Of a DNA stretch of 64,000 nucleotides, positions 1 to 11,980 are shown piece after piece. The stretch's first letter is position 1. The number at the start of each line of letters is the position of its first letter. Below the pieces are notes generated by a model. That model was not told the origin of the DNA. It did not search any database and saw only the letters and a list, made by a program, of their open reading frames with translations. The position numbers were made by a program, and so were the translations under genes. The stretch is from Ophioderma brevispina. Its lineage: Eukaryota; Echinodermata; Ophiuroidea; Amphilepidida; Ophiodermatidae. The stretch covers positions 1-64,000 of the forward strand of contig JAMKCH010002860.1 in NCBI GenBank assembly GCA_023653785.1. Direction: 5' to 3'.

Positions 1-116
1 AAAATATCAAATAAGGAAGTGAACTAGTGAAGATATTGAAAGTGTTATTTATTATGATAAAATATCAAATAAGGAAGTGAACTAGTGAAGATATTGAAAG
101 TGTTATTTATTATGAT
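1..116. repeat. 58-bp tandem duplication at the window edge
   Basis: Two essentially identical 58-bp units lie head to tail, starting at 1 and 59 (each begins AAAATATCAAATAAGG). The array may continue beyond the left edge. The stretch from 117 to 486 is AT-rich and I see no gene or repeat in it. Confidence 0.9.
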
Positions 117-1862
117 AAATCGGAATAAAACCAATATCAAGAGTAAAACAGTTTCAATAAATCATATTAAAACAAATATCAATAATAAAACACTTTTGAT
201 ATCTGATTTGGATTATTTATTCTATAATCTACATCCTGTTTCATTATTGGTGATTCCTTATTTCATACAGCAAACCATCTCACGCACCAATTTGTCTATT
301 TGAATACGTATGTATACACTTTATATTGGTCTATTGCTATGGTATATATCCAAACACCATTACGGGTGGGGTACTACTGGTTCGTGAACCAATTTGTGTG
401 AAATTTCATTGTGAGCAAACTTGAATTTTTTCTTAAAAATCTAGTTTTGCACATATTTCTATAGAGATCTTGGTAATAGATGGTGCTATTAGGGCCAAAG
501 CCAAAAATGGTCATCACCAAACCTAAAAATCCAAGTCTGCTATTGAAGTAAATTACACCCATGGCTACAAAGGGTACTAACCAAAGCCTATGAAACCAAA
601 AAAATTTTTGCGATTACATGCATCGTTATTGAAATAAAGGCAACTAAAGATAAAAATGGCGCCCTCTTAGTGCGACGGGACGGAATTTGAAAAAAATGAT
701 ATATCTTAATACTAAAAAGATATAACAAATTTCTGTTTTTTGCATTTTAATATTTCTTTGATCACACAAATCAAACATTAAAAAAAATTCTCAAAAGTGT
801 TTTTAAAAGTAGGAAAAAACGGAATAAAAGGGTAAAATTCCGTCCCGTCGCATTTTGAGGCGATTTTTTTTTATTTTCGAGGGCTAAAAATTATTCAAAT
901 TTAATGAAACTTTCCAAACTATCAAATATTGTTGCAACTGTCATGTTAACAAACAAAAAAATCATTTCCAATATTTCTCCTTAAAACTATAGCAGTGTGT
1001 CCTTTTCATGACGGGACGGAATCAAGTGCGACGGGACGGAAATTTGCCAAATAAACATACAGAAAAATTACACTTGCTGCTATTTATGAAAAGTTTGTTT
1101 AGGTATCAAACATATTCATGCCCCTTCTGTTTGTACTAAGCAATAAAATGCTTTGAAAACTTCATTTTGATAATAAAAATTACCAGAACTATCATTTATA
1201 AGAAAATGATTAAAAAACATGCTTTAAATTCAGTATATTGTCTAATTCACGTACATGTACGTACATGTATCCAGCTTGAAATACTATCATATACCCTGAG
1301 GGAAGTTGCTTCTACTTTCAGCCTTCAGGGCACTTTATAATAGCCCCTATCTAAAAATGGAATAGCCCATTTCACACTGATTTTGGGGGATAAGAAGGTC
1401 CCAAATGTTCACATGTGGGTGATGAATATCCACAATGCTACATCCTTTATTATTAATTTGTATTATTTTCATGACTTTTTCTAAACTAGTCTTGTTCTTT
1501 AACTTGTTTGTTAATAAATTCCCAAGTAACAAAGATTGTTATTTTAATTGTAGAAGTTGTAACAATGCAGGGATGTAAATTTTCAGGAAATTTTCTGATT
1601 TCAGGAAATGGACTACTCAAAATATCCGCACTTCTTAATTTTCAGCCCATTTTGGGCCCTTTTTACTCGCTTTTTCAGGATTTCATCGTGCTACTTTCAC
1701 TACTTTGAGTTAGTTGCACTCATTTACATAGAACAAGAACAATTTTGGGCAAAATGATTGTATGTTGATTGGTTTGTATTTTATCAGTGAAATAATGATC
1801 ATTGAACTGCATTCAATTTTCTTTGGAGCAAAGTGCATGTAGAAATTGTAACTGAAAATACA

Positions 1863-2213
1863 TTAAAGGGGGATGGTCTGATTTAAGGATGTGAAGTTTT
1901 CATCTTGATAGATTGGCCTTCACTCCAAAACCCCATCTGTAAAGTTTTGCGCTGATATTTTAATCCGTATTGATGGGAGAGCTAAATACGTGATTTTGTA
2001 AGCCCCATAGAGTACTGTGTAAAATTAATATTGGTCGACCAAAATGGGGTACATTTTCGCTCATAACTTCCAAACCAAACATCATTGGCCCTAAGATTTC
2101 ACAGGGTAAATGGGAAAAATAGTAGCTTCTGATACCAAAATGTTGACCACTTCCGGTAAAATCTGGGGCTTCTGGGGACGAGGCTTTTAGCGATCGGGCC
2201 ATGGACCCTTTAA
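1863..2213. mobile_element. TTAA-bounded MITE, family 3
   Basis: This 351-bp element is bounded by TTAA at 1863-1866 and 2210-2213. Its termini are inverted repeats (AAAGGGGGATGGTCTGAT against ATCGGGCCATGGACCCTTT). Diverged copies are at about 23660-23948 and 38149-38507. The copy in the duplicated tetraspanin segment has an empty counterpart, which confirms mobility. It is non-coding; the short open frames inside are chance. Confidence 0.8.
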
Positions 2214-3603
2214 CTCTTTGCATGCAGAGAACAAGCTATTTTCCTTTAAATAATTACATGTAGATACACATGGGGGGGTGGTCATTTTTTTGTAGTTTGA
2301 AATTGAAACATGTGTGACTTTTACCAGTAAAACTGCTTCATATTGTTGTATATTGTAGTTAGTGTATGCAACGCCCCAAAACAATGCACGAAATGGATAT
2401 TAATGTATTTAAAATGGTTTAAGCAAACAAATGGTTTCTGAAATATAGTAATGTTGCTTTAATTTGCCTCGGCTTTCACTCAAAGTGGAGTAAAATGCAA
2501 TTTTATATGAAAAGGTGATATTGCCAAATTAAATTGAGGCAGGAAATTTATTCCGTCCCGTCGCATTCCGTCCCGTCTAGTGTTATTTCGATCCTGAAAT
2601 TTGGTTTTGATTCAAATTAAATTCAATTCGGCCAACAAAATATATATTTTGATCCAATTCAAATTGAATCCTTTAAAATTTGAATAATTTTGATTCACAT
2701 TAAATTCAGTGCATCAAAATAGCAGTTAAATAATTTTGATTCAAGTCCTGGCAATATTGAATCGATTCAATTCAATTCAGATCCTTCAAATGCTAAAAGT
2801 GCACACAAGATTTTCAGATGTGAATATATTAATTTGTACATAGTAAATTCAAATGAATTAGACAATCAATAAATTTCTTACTTGGTTATTTACTTAGAGA
2901 AATACTTTTAAAAGCTTTAAAAGACAAGTAATTTATTAAAATCAAGGGTTTATACTTTGTCACTTTACCAAAAATCTTTAAAATAAAAAGATAAACAAAT
3001 AATTGCTTATCTAGTCCTCATGTTTCTATTATGACTAGCACTAATAATAATGTGAAGAGGTTGAACCAACTATACAGATATGAGGATATGGCACACATAA
3101 TAGAGCCAGCATTATTGAATTAGAAGATATTTCAAAGAAAACTAAATGGACTTCCTGAAGTGTGATTTTTTTTTTTGTTTCTTGCATTAAGTTTTGAATA
3201 GGAGCTCCTAACCTTTAAATTTCTTTCAACATTCTCCTCAATTACTTATCATCATTTGGAGTTGACTAAGGAGGTCACTGTTCCTTCCTCAGTGTCCATT
3301 GAAATGTTTTTTCAAGAAATGGCATCAGTAGTCATTAACTACTGTCTCCATTTCAAGAAGACCAACAGAAACATTTTTTTAAACAGTAAAATTTCCCTTT
3401 AAATTAAGCAAAATATTTATGATTCACTGTTATTTAGGTGTGTATTCGCACATGAATTTGGAGTCACAAAATCATATTTAACAATGTTAATAAGTGCTTC
3501 TAAATTTAACAAAACAGCAATTTTACCCAAAATTTGTCATGCAAGGGCACTTTTAAATATACAGGGGAAAAGTGCATTGACCAGTAATGACCACTATACT
3601 TTT

Positions 3604-3890
3604 TAGGGGCACTCACGTATGAAATGGGTATGGGTGTAATACTGGCTCTTTCAAACCAAGGGCAATCAGTGACAGAACTTGCATCTTTGGGAGAGAGAAA
3701 GTTAAATTGCCCATAGAGGATATTTGGGTGAAAAATTTACTTTTTAATGGGTCTTTGGGTGAACATTGTACAAAAGTTACTCAAAAGTAAAGGTTTTTAG
3801 GGGTCTTTGTGTGGGAGTGGTAACATTTCAGATAAAAAATACAAGGGGTTTTGGGCAACAATGATGCTGAAATGGAGCCATTAATAGCCT
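3604..3890 (+). repeat. Dispersed repeat with GGGGCACTCAC start
   Basis: This segment matches 11654-11980 along its length: GGGGCACTCAC..TATGAAA, GGGGTCTTT, GGGTGAACATT and GGGCAACAATGATGCT occur in the same order. Both copies lack clear termini, so the class is unknown. Confidence 0.6.
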
Positions 3891-3946
3891 TAACCCTAAA
3901 ACCACATCGGTTTCTAGCCTATCTCTCAGGAAGGACTGAAGGAATG

Positions 3947-4593
3947 CAGTGGCGTAGCTAGTGGATGTGGCGCCCGGGGCAAGATGTTAACTTGGCGCCC
4001 CACCCCAAGGGCTCGCTTTAGGGATCCTAATGTGGTTCAGAGGTAACTAAAGCCCCTTACAGGGGTCCAGGGGGCGGAGCCCCAGAAGCTGCCGGGTTTT
4101 AGCATGTTTGAATGCTTTCAGAGAGCTCTCAGTTATCTCATTATCATGAAGCAAATGATCTTCTATTGCCCCTGGTGGGGTCCAGAAGCTCTTGGGTGTT
4201 AGCATGTTTGAGTGCCTTGGGAGAGCTCTCAGTTATCTCTTTATCATGAAGCAAATGAACTGTACTGTCCCTGGCGGGGTCCATGGAGCGGAGCCCTCGG
4301 AAGCTCTCGAGTTTTAGCATGTTTGAGTACATTTGGAGAGCTCTCATTATCTCATCATCATGAAGCAAATTATCTATATTTGCCCTTGATGGGGATCCAG
4401 GGGCGAAGCCCCCGGAAGCTATTGAGTTTTAGCAAGTTTAAGTACCTTCAAAGGGCTCTCAGTTATGAACTATAGGCTTATTATACTGCCTGTGACAGTG
4501 TCAATTTTATTTTTCCCCATTGTCATTTCAGCGCCCCCCCTGAAGTGGCGCCCGGGGCACTTGCCCCCCCTTGCCCCCCTAGCTACGCCACTG
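3947..4593. mobile_element. hAT-type non-autonomous transposon with 8-bp TSD
   Basis: The termini are CAGTGGCGTAGCTAG at 3947-3961 and its perfect complement ending at 4593. Both sides carry the 8-bp direct repeat AAGGAATG (3939-3946 and 4594-4601). A CAGTGGCG terminus with an 8-bp duplication is diagnostic of the hAT superfamily. The middle (about 4065-4470) consists of three to four diverged copies of a roughly 115-bp unit containing GTTTTAGCATGTTTGA and GAGAGCTCTCAGTTATCTC. No transposase is present, so it depends on an autonomous partner elsewhere. Confidence 0.92.
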
Positions 4594-5939
4594 AAGGAAT
4601 GAGGGAAGAAGAGAAGTCGCATATTTGGGTGGTACTCGAAGCCAAGGCCCTTCAGGCCCCAGTCCCATGACCCGGGATACCACGTTACAACGGTGTCGCT
4701 GGCCCAGCCAGCGATTTCAATTCGTGCCCATATGAGTCTTGGTTTGATGACGTCATCGCTACATTCTGGACTTTTTTCTCAGTGCTGTGGGATTTTGTGA
4801 AATTTAGTTGTCTTAAGGTTAACATTTCCAAAGGGGGATTTCACCCTTTGATTTTGGTGCTTCTTTTGCATCCACTTTGGATTGGTTACATTTTTATGGG
4901 GCTTCCTAGATTTCACATTTTTATTCAATTTGTTTATTTAAAAATGGGATCAATACCCATATCTCTATAAGATTTACTATGGGGAAGCAGGGTGTTCTGA
5001 AAGCAGTGCAAAAAATACATGACAGCTAAGGGCAATTAGCCTCCAGTTTTCACAAAATAGCCCCATGAGAAATTTTGGCCTATGGTAAAATGTACTATGA
5101 GGTGGTAGATATGGGTATAAGTACCATCATTTGCAGTGAAGACTCCCAAATTAGCACTCATATTTGCCCGGATCAAAATTGTTGAATTTAAATCCGGTGC
5201 AAAAGTAATTGAATTCAGATCCTTTAAATAGTATTTTGATTCGATTCAAATTCAGTTCTTGTCAATTACGAAAAAAATTAAATTCAAATTCAATTCAATG
5301 AATCAAAATTGAAAATCACCAAAAATCATTTTGATTCAAATGCATCGAAATAACACTAGTCCCGTCGCACAGACATGTCGTTATTAAAAGTTGAGTATCT
5401 GCTAATTAGTGAAAGTTAAGATCCAAATTTCTATTGTTATTAATAGCATGATAGTTGAACTTAATATTGATGTTACAAATTTCATGTACCTCCTATAACT
5501 TTTGATAATAATTAAGCAAATGTTCAATTTTCAAAATACCATGAAATCTATCGATCCGTCCCGTCGCGCCATTAAATATATGTTACCATGGCAACATGTT
5601 TGACCTTGAGTTTCTTCAATGTGTGCCTGAATGTAGTCTGTGAGTTGCTCGTTTACTTAAGCAACATCAACCATTTACACATGCAACTGGTAAAGAGGTG
5701 CAAAAGAAAGTGCATCATCAAATTCCGTCCCGTCGCATACAATATTTTTGGCTTTGGCCCTATAACATCCAAGTATTAATGACCTTTATAGGCCAATAAG
5801 GCAAGATTCCCACCATGGATTTCCTGGTTTTTACAGGGGTTACATTAAACGTACAGCTCTTGCATGCATGCATCTACCTATATCAGTTGTCAAACTTGTG
5901 TTGCCAGTACTTCAAATTGTTCTAAAAATATAGATTGTT

Positions 5940-6047
5940 CCAAGGATGCAAATGAGTTAATATTACAATTGAGTCCGTCACATGCTGTATGATGTTGCGC
6001 AGTAGCGCTTGACGGAATCAATGGCAATACCTCATTTGCATCCTTGG
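5940..6047. mobile_element. Small fold-back element
   Basis: CCAAGGATGCAAATGAG at 5940 is the inverted complement of CTCATTTGCATCCTTGG ending at 6047, and pairing continues inward through GTCCGTCA/TGACGGA. The 108-bp unit would fold into one long hairpin. Target duplications are unclear. Confidence 0.7.
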
Positions 6048-6378
6048 GACTTCCATATGAAATGTCTACAGTGTACCGAGAGAATTAGCAGGGTTAAACA
6101 GCTGTGATGAGCAGACGATGGTGGCCAAACCAACCTCAATGTGGCAACTCCCCCAAACAAATAAAAATAGATTACAGACATAAACCACAAACCAATTTAA
6201 GTGCTCTGATGTGGGTTAGTCATGGGTGTTCCCTTGAAATAACCCTTCTTCTAAGAGTTCAGTTGATTCTTCAGCTCCAACAGTTTTGAATTAAGAAAAT
6301 ATTGCTTTATAATTAACATATAAAATCAGAATTTTTCATCAAGATTTCGCTTTTACATATTAATCCAATGGCGATGGC

Positions 6379-6733
6379 TTAAAGGTGCATTTTGTGATTC
6401 CAGCACCTTCAGTTTTATTCATGGTTCGCTAGATATCCTTGAGAAAAGCTTATTCACAAAATTTGAGTTGATTCCGATCTTGCGGTTTTGTGTTATGAGC
6501 AATTCTTTGTTTCCCACGGTACCAAGGGGGAGGACAACCACTGTGCTAAAATTTCGTCCTTTGACGGACAGAAAATACAAAATCGTGAATTTCGGTCAAC
6601 ATACGACCAAAATTTTTTTCACGTAATATTGGTACACATGGATTACTAAGGCTAACGGTTCAGATGATATAAAAATCTCAATTTTTCAGGTAATCGAGGG
6701 GACGAGTTGTTGATCACGAAATGACCCCCTTAA
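6379..6733. mobile_element. TTAA-bounded MITE, family 2
   Basis: This 355-bp element is bounded by TTAA. The ends read AAAGGTGCATTTTGTGATTC and GATCACGAAATGACCCCCTT, which are inverted and imperfectly complementary. Interior landmarks are GGTACCAAGG, CTGTCCGT-type and TCGTGAATTTCGG motifs. Related copies are at 17748-18075, 20091-20550, 34867-35206, 36319-36658, 41044-41378 and 42383-42729, so this is the commonest family here. Confidence 0.8.
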
Positions 6734-7239
6734 AATATGGAATTTCCTTGGATCCATGCCCCATTGTGAGGAGAACTATCCCCGATAAATTTGGCATGGG
6801 ACCTCTCTCAACCCCTTCCTCTGTACCAGTTTGCTGGGACAACTATGTGCTATATAACTCTTTTGTAGCTACAGTCCAACTCTCCAATTCAACTTGCTAA
6901 TTTACGGTATGTCACTGATATCAGAGGCAGGATTATCTTCTAGCAGACACCATTTGCTGCCTTGACATAACCAGGGTGACCTCTCCTTTTATCATAGTGG
7001 TTGCTAGGCAAACCGTCACTTGTGGCCATGTCATTACCCTGAGTTGATAGCAATTCCAGTTTATTCGCAAACATGGTGAAAGTCCAACAGTTATTGATGC
7101 CATTTCAAGGAAATGTTTATGTGATGTAAACAAAAATCATAATCTTGCTCATTTTCTAGGAAAAATTTTTGGTTTGAAATTTTGTGTAACAGAAATTACC
7201 AATATCAAATTTTGTCTTGAAGTGGAAACCAAATCTGTA

Positions 7240-7445
7240 CTAAAGGGTGCTTGTTTCCGATCGTCTTTGGGACAAACCGGCCTGACGTACCCGCAGTATT
7301 TTTTTTATATCAGATGAAAAAGGGCCGTCTTTTCTTATTGCCTCCCAAATTTTTAGCCTTCTAATTCATTCTTTCTGAAGTACAAAAATTCTGTTTATGA
7401 AGTAAAGAAGACCATGATACAGTAATCGGAACAAGCACTTTTTAA
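7240..7445. mobile_element. MITE family 4 (short copy)
   Basis: The left end TAAAGGGTGCTTGTTTCCGA and right end ATCGGAACAAGCACTTTTTA are inverted complements. The interior GGGACAAACCGG and ATCAGATGAAAAAGGGCCG motifs recur at 33388-34110 and 39146-39481. This copy is internally shortened. Confidence 0.7.
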
Positions 7446-8629
7446 GGTTAATTAGGCCCAAATTTGAATATTTTTTTAATGCGCGACATATCCCTTTAAT
7501 CGTGCTCAAGGCTCTGTGCGGCAGCCATGAAATGTGCTCAGCACATCAGAGAAAACCATTATAACCAGAACAGACTTATGCCAAAACTTGATTTTAGAAG
7601 CAGGAGGAAACCGGCGTACCGGAGAAAACCTGCGGGAAAGATAATGGATCGAGAAACCAAATTCACATAAAGTCACCAAGAACGAGCCCCCTGCCGGGGA
7701 TCGATCCCGATACCTCATTGGTGAACGGCAAGGGAAGATATGCTGGGCCACCCGTTCCCCCAACATGTAATGGATCAGATAATTTAATCTCACTTTTTCC
7801 CTATTCCTGTTCAAGCTAAAGTTGGTGCATCAAAGGTTATGTCCAGTTTACACTTGACCACAATAGAATGCATAAAATCTTGCTTGGCATGTGACTTTGA
7901 GCCACCCTCCATTGTCTTGTCACATTTGTTGAGGTTGTGAGGTCAGACATTAGTTTGTTTGAGGCTATCATTGTGTGCACTCTAAGATGACACTATCGGT
8001 TTAAGGTTACATTCCCCTCCAGGGAATAGGTGATACAGCTGTTGCCTCACGCACCCAAAGGCACAAACTTGGAGATGCTTTCCTTCTGAAGCTTTCTGAT
8101 GTGTCGACATTAGAAAAAAATGGCAGCTGATATAGACAATTTTCTGCACTTCTGTAGGCTATACTAGTGTATACTCTTAGTACGGGTGTGTGTATTGAGT
8201 CCATGCAACCAGTTTAGGATTTTACCACCTCAATAAGGTCAATCCCACAATCTATTCTTAACACATAAACCCCTGATTTTACACTCATTTAAAAAAAAAC
8301 AAGCCACAAGTATTAGTAGGTAATTTTTAGCATGATCATGAAATGTCTTGCTTGTTAATTGTCCCTAATACGACCATGTGTTTGGACATTACAGTATAGG
8401 CCACATGCAGTGCATCATGGGGATTGGTTCAAACCCCTTCTGACTTATAAACTTTGTAAGTACTGGTTTAATGTGCTGTAAACCCAATTTTGTACCAATA
8501 ATTAGGCAAAGGGCAACAACAGCCATCAATAGTCCAAAACTGAGTCTCAAAACTTGACAAAAGTCTTTGATTTCCTTGTCACAGCCACATTCATTTTATG
8601 ATCATTACTAATAAAATTGTTTTTCCAAC
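7446..8629. other. Intergenic stretch; one dispersed-repeat fragment, no gene seen
   Basis: About 7600-7760 holds a GGAGGAAACCGGCGTACCGG..CCGGGGATCGATCCCGATAC..GGGCCACCCG segment. This resembles repeat tails seen widely in animal genomes, and its box-B-like GGATCGATCCC suggests a tRNA-derived SINE fragment on the minus strand. I could not draw a cloverleaf. The rest shows no coding exon. Confidence 0.35.
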
Positions 8630-9150
8630 TTAAAGCATATAAGCACATTTTTTTTGAGAGCACCCCCCAATTTTTCAAAATTTTGAGATTTTTTACACGA
8701 TTGCATTATTAACTGGCTAGTAAACTTACCTGTGAATGGTTAAGCTCGAAATGTCTATGTGTCACAACAAACGAATTTTGTATTAGATAATTAATATCGT
8801 AGATCTCCAATAGTAATTCAACGCTGCTAGAAACGGCCTTGCAGGAGAAATAACCGGGAAATAGCGCCATGTGCATGTCTACGCTCATCCATTAATTGTT
8901 TATTGGCTCAGGCTAGTCAGTTTAGAGGTCATTTTCCTGAGATGGCACTATTTCATCATGGATGGACCTAACCTTAGTCATTCCAGCCGCCGTTAGAGTA
9001 CAATCTGGGATCCCATACTAATTTCCTAATACAAAATCGCTTATTTTATGATACAATACACATTTTTTGAAGCATTTCGTTTGCGGGTAGTTTCCTAGAC
9101 AAACCAACATAACTGTGCAAAAATACAAAAATGTGCTGTTATTGTTTTAA
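8630..9150. mobile_element. TIR element related to 54824-55180
   Basis: The left end has AAGCACATTTTTTTTGAGAGCACCCCCC and the right end AAAAATGTGCTGTTATTG, matching the two ends of the clearer element at 54824-55180. CTGTGAATGGTTAAGCTCGAAATGT and AATTCAACGCTGCTAGAAA also have counterparts there. The boundaries are approximate. Confidence 0.5.
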
Positions 9151-9928
9151 AACCCCTGGTTTAACTAAATCCTAACCTTGGGGCCATCAACATCAACTGG
9201 GGAATTGAGAATTTCACATTTTAAAACCCCCCCCCCCCCCCATTTGAATGAAGATTTGCATTTATGATGTGTCACAGATGGCATAAGGTTGTTACTTTTA
9301 CTTGAATAACAACATATTGAGTTGGTTCATAGGTAATGCTTTGCCTTACCACCACCAGATGCCTTACCAGTGTAGCATAATATGGATTTGAGGTTCCAGG
9401 TCTTAAAGTCATCGAGTCCATTGTGATGTCATTAAAAAACTTTCACAACTATATAGAGACCTATGCAACATGTGTGTAGTCAGGGGGTGCGGAGGGAGTG
9501 TGGCGCAGGGAGTGTGCGCACCCTGGGGTCTAAATAAAAAAAAAAAAGAGGCCTTGAATAAGGCTCAAATTACAAAATAATGCATAATTTTTAGGTGGCT
9601 GCTTTGCCCTCTGGATCCCAAAAACAATGGGCCCTGCCTGGACCCCGCTGGAGGCTTTACACAGCCCTGGGTCCCCCTGCTGTTTGATTTGGATCCTGGC
9701 TACGTGTACTATGTAGCGAATGGATATGCTTTGTAACAAGGGGCTGTGCATATTCAGGTCATAGTTCAGAAGGGGTCATTTTGTTTTCTTTTGTATTTTC
9801 GGATGTTTAGGACATATTTAGGACAGCAGTCCCTGTTTTTTCTAATAGGTGTCAGATATACTATACTGCCATATAGAGTGTTTTATTTACAGGGTTCATG
9901 TACCCCCTCCCAAGCTCTCCTTGGGCAC
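9151..9928. other. Intergenic, no gene seen
   Basis: It contains a poly-C run near 9225 and an A-run near 9535. No exon, RNA gene or repeat with clear ends was found. Confidence 0.5.
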
Positions 9929-11580
9929 TTAAAGTGACAGGATATGATTTTTTTGAGAACATGATTTCTCCATGAAATGCACTTGTCCAGTTGTATACCC
10001 ACCCTACCATACGTTTCGAAGGTGTATTGGCCAAAAAGGGACAAAGAAAAAACCGCAAACTCTTTGTTTTGAACGTGCCCGCTATCGTAAATTGTCCCTT
10101 AGAAAACCGTGATTTTTCTGTCGTGGCAACGACCAAAAACTAAATCTCATCTTTTACATAAAGACGGCGTATTTCACTTATTCCTTCAAGGTGTGATCTA
10201 ATACATTCGTAAGCATTCCAAATATGCAAAAGGGCCATTCTTCAAAAGAGTAAACCTTTTGATAAAAAATTTTTTGTTTTTTTTAATTATTGCAAATTTC
10301 TTTACATTATACGTTAATCATCCTTCAAAGTTTCCTGCATGATATTTTCAACCAATTATGTTCACTCAAACACCCTCATTTGCATAAATGAACCGTCTTT
10401 TTTTAAATATTTTGGGATAAAAAAAAGTGAGTTATTACAACACAAAACCTTTTGCTTCTTGAGTTTTAGATTAATAGTTTTTCCTTTTGTTTTGAAATTC
10501 CGTTTTGCCCTAAGTATTGCATGGAACTCAATCGTCAAATTATGTTGAAAAAAAAATACAATTTATGGAAATAGACAAGTAATTAACAGAGAATTTTTAT
10601 TGACCTTGGTGTCATACACGTGACCAAAAATACAAAGAAGTTTTTATTTCTAGAAAACCTTTTTGTGTTTTTTTTTTTCTGTGCCAAGCCAATGGCTTAG
10701 CCTTTTATTGCATCAATACAAAAATAAACATAATCACAGCTCATATATACAAGCAGACAAAATGAATATACAGACAACCACTGTCTCAGTAATGTTCATG
10801 TTTCACAATGTCAAAAGCCAGTTTATATGTACCTTCCCTTATACAAAATAAATGGTTTAGATATTTCTCCTTTCAAGGTTATTGATGTGCTAATTGCTTT
10901 CAACACGTGACCCGCACTCCCCATGTTAGTATTGAAGGACATAAATTTCTGTCATAATTGAAGAAGGTAGCAGTGTTAACTTTAATCATCATTTAAAAAT
11001 ATGAATATGATCCTTTACACAAAAACACAATTAATTATAAAGACTGGTTTAAACTTAAAGCACTATCAAGTGATTGCTAAATTCCAGAAAATCAAAAAAA
11101 TCCTCAAAAATCAGATTTTGCTTTTTGGAAAAAGTTATAGTAATCCTAACATACCCTGCAAGTGATAATTCTAGAAGCAACCTAGAAGGACAAAATCGGA
11201 TTTGTTTGTCATTACTGTCCGTGACGCCATTCTACAATACGTAATTGATGGAGATTCATATCACGAACATTGCTGTTTTCTTTCTTCCTTTTCTGTCAAC
11301 TTTTCAGTTGAAAATATTACCTAATGGGATCTACAGACTTATCCCTTCAGTTTAAGCTATTCCTACAATTTTAAATATTAGTTATCTTTCGGGAATCACT
11401 GATAGTTGCTTTACTTTCCATGTGTCTTTGAAAGTTTGGGGGTGAAGTTGCCAAACTTAGCAGACTTGCACAAATTTCCCGTTTAGGTACAAACGTGAGC
11501 CGAAAATGGCCAAAAAAACCCCACTGAATTCAAAAAAAAAGTTAGGGGCGTTTTAAGGAAATTTCCTCCTGTCTCTTTAA
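9929..11580. mobile_element. Candidate 1.65-kb TTAA-bounded element
   Basis: TTAAAGTGACAGGA at 9929 and TCCTCCTGTCTCTTTAA ending at 11580 are imperfect inverted repeats with TTAA at both extremes, like the shorter MITEs in this window. Only about 14 bp match and no second copy is present, so the call is tentative. The interior is very AT-rich with homopolymer runs and no coherent reading frame. Confidence 0.4.
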
Positions 11581-11653
11581 AGGAGAGCGCAGGAGACATT
11601 TAACACTATAAGTGTATGAGCTGTAGGTTTACTGGGCCTCTTCCTCCCCCGGG

Positions 11654-11980
11654 GGGGGGGGCACTCACATATGAAAGGGATAGGGTGTAGCGTCGTGCTT
11701 CCAAACCCAGGGGCATTCGGTGACAGAGGGACTTAAAAAAAAATAGGGGTCTTTAGGTGAGAGGAGCCCAAATTTGTGATAAATTTGACAATTTTTTTTG
11801 AAAAAAAATGGTGCTTGGGTGAAAATTTTGCAAAATTTCCTAAAAAATAGAGGTCTTTGGGTGAACATTCAAAATTTTCCCCCAAAATAGGGGGTCTTGT
11901 GGTTACAGTGATATAAAACGTTTCACAAATGGCTTTGGGTGACAACGATGCTAAAAAATGGGGTCTTTTGAAACAGCAGT
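11654..11980 (+). repeat. Second copy of the GGGGCACTCAC repeat
   Basis: It is collinear with 3604-3890, including AAAGGGATAGGGTGTA, GACAGAGGGACTT, GGTCTTTGGGTGAACATTC and GGTGACAACGATGCTAAA. The overlapping minus-strand frames are low-complexity by-products. Confidence 0.6.

Larger units (their letters stand above)
2577..5359. mobile_element. 2.8-kb TIR element inserted in the outer shell
   Basis: A perfect 16-bp terminal inverted repeat, CTAGTGTTATTTCGAT at 2577-2592 and its complement at 5344-5359, is flanked on both sides by TCCCGT, which I read as a 6-bp target duplication. The flank motif also occurs repeatedly in the host element, so the duplication is suggestive only. Both subterminal regions are rich in TTTGATTCAAATT-type motifs. 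No transposase is recognisable. A hAT element (3947-4593) and a dispersed repeat (3604-3890) lie inside. Confidence 0.65.
487..5764. mobile_element. Large TIR transposon shell, filled with nested insertions
   Basis: The left end reads TAGGGCCAAAGCCAAAAAT after 488 and its reverse complement lies at 5744-5762. The next inner motif, GCGACGGGACGGAATTT, is at 670-687 on the left and inverted at 5721-5738 on the right, directly against the terminal motif. On the left about 160 bp separates the two motifs, so that arm is interrupted or diverged. Further copies of the GACGGGACGG motif in both orientations lie at about 838, 1011, 1027, 2551, 2566, 5361 and 5552, so it is a subterminal repeat of this element. 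No transposase frame is visible. Later elements (1863-2213 and 2577-5359) sit inside. Confidence 0.55.

Noticed and set aside
7506..7814. 102-codon minus-strand frame
   Set aside because: Overlaps a dispersed repeat with GGATCGATCCC; no protein motif.
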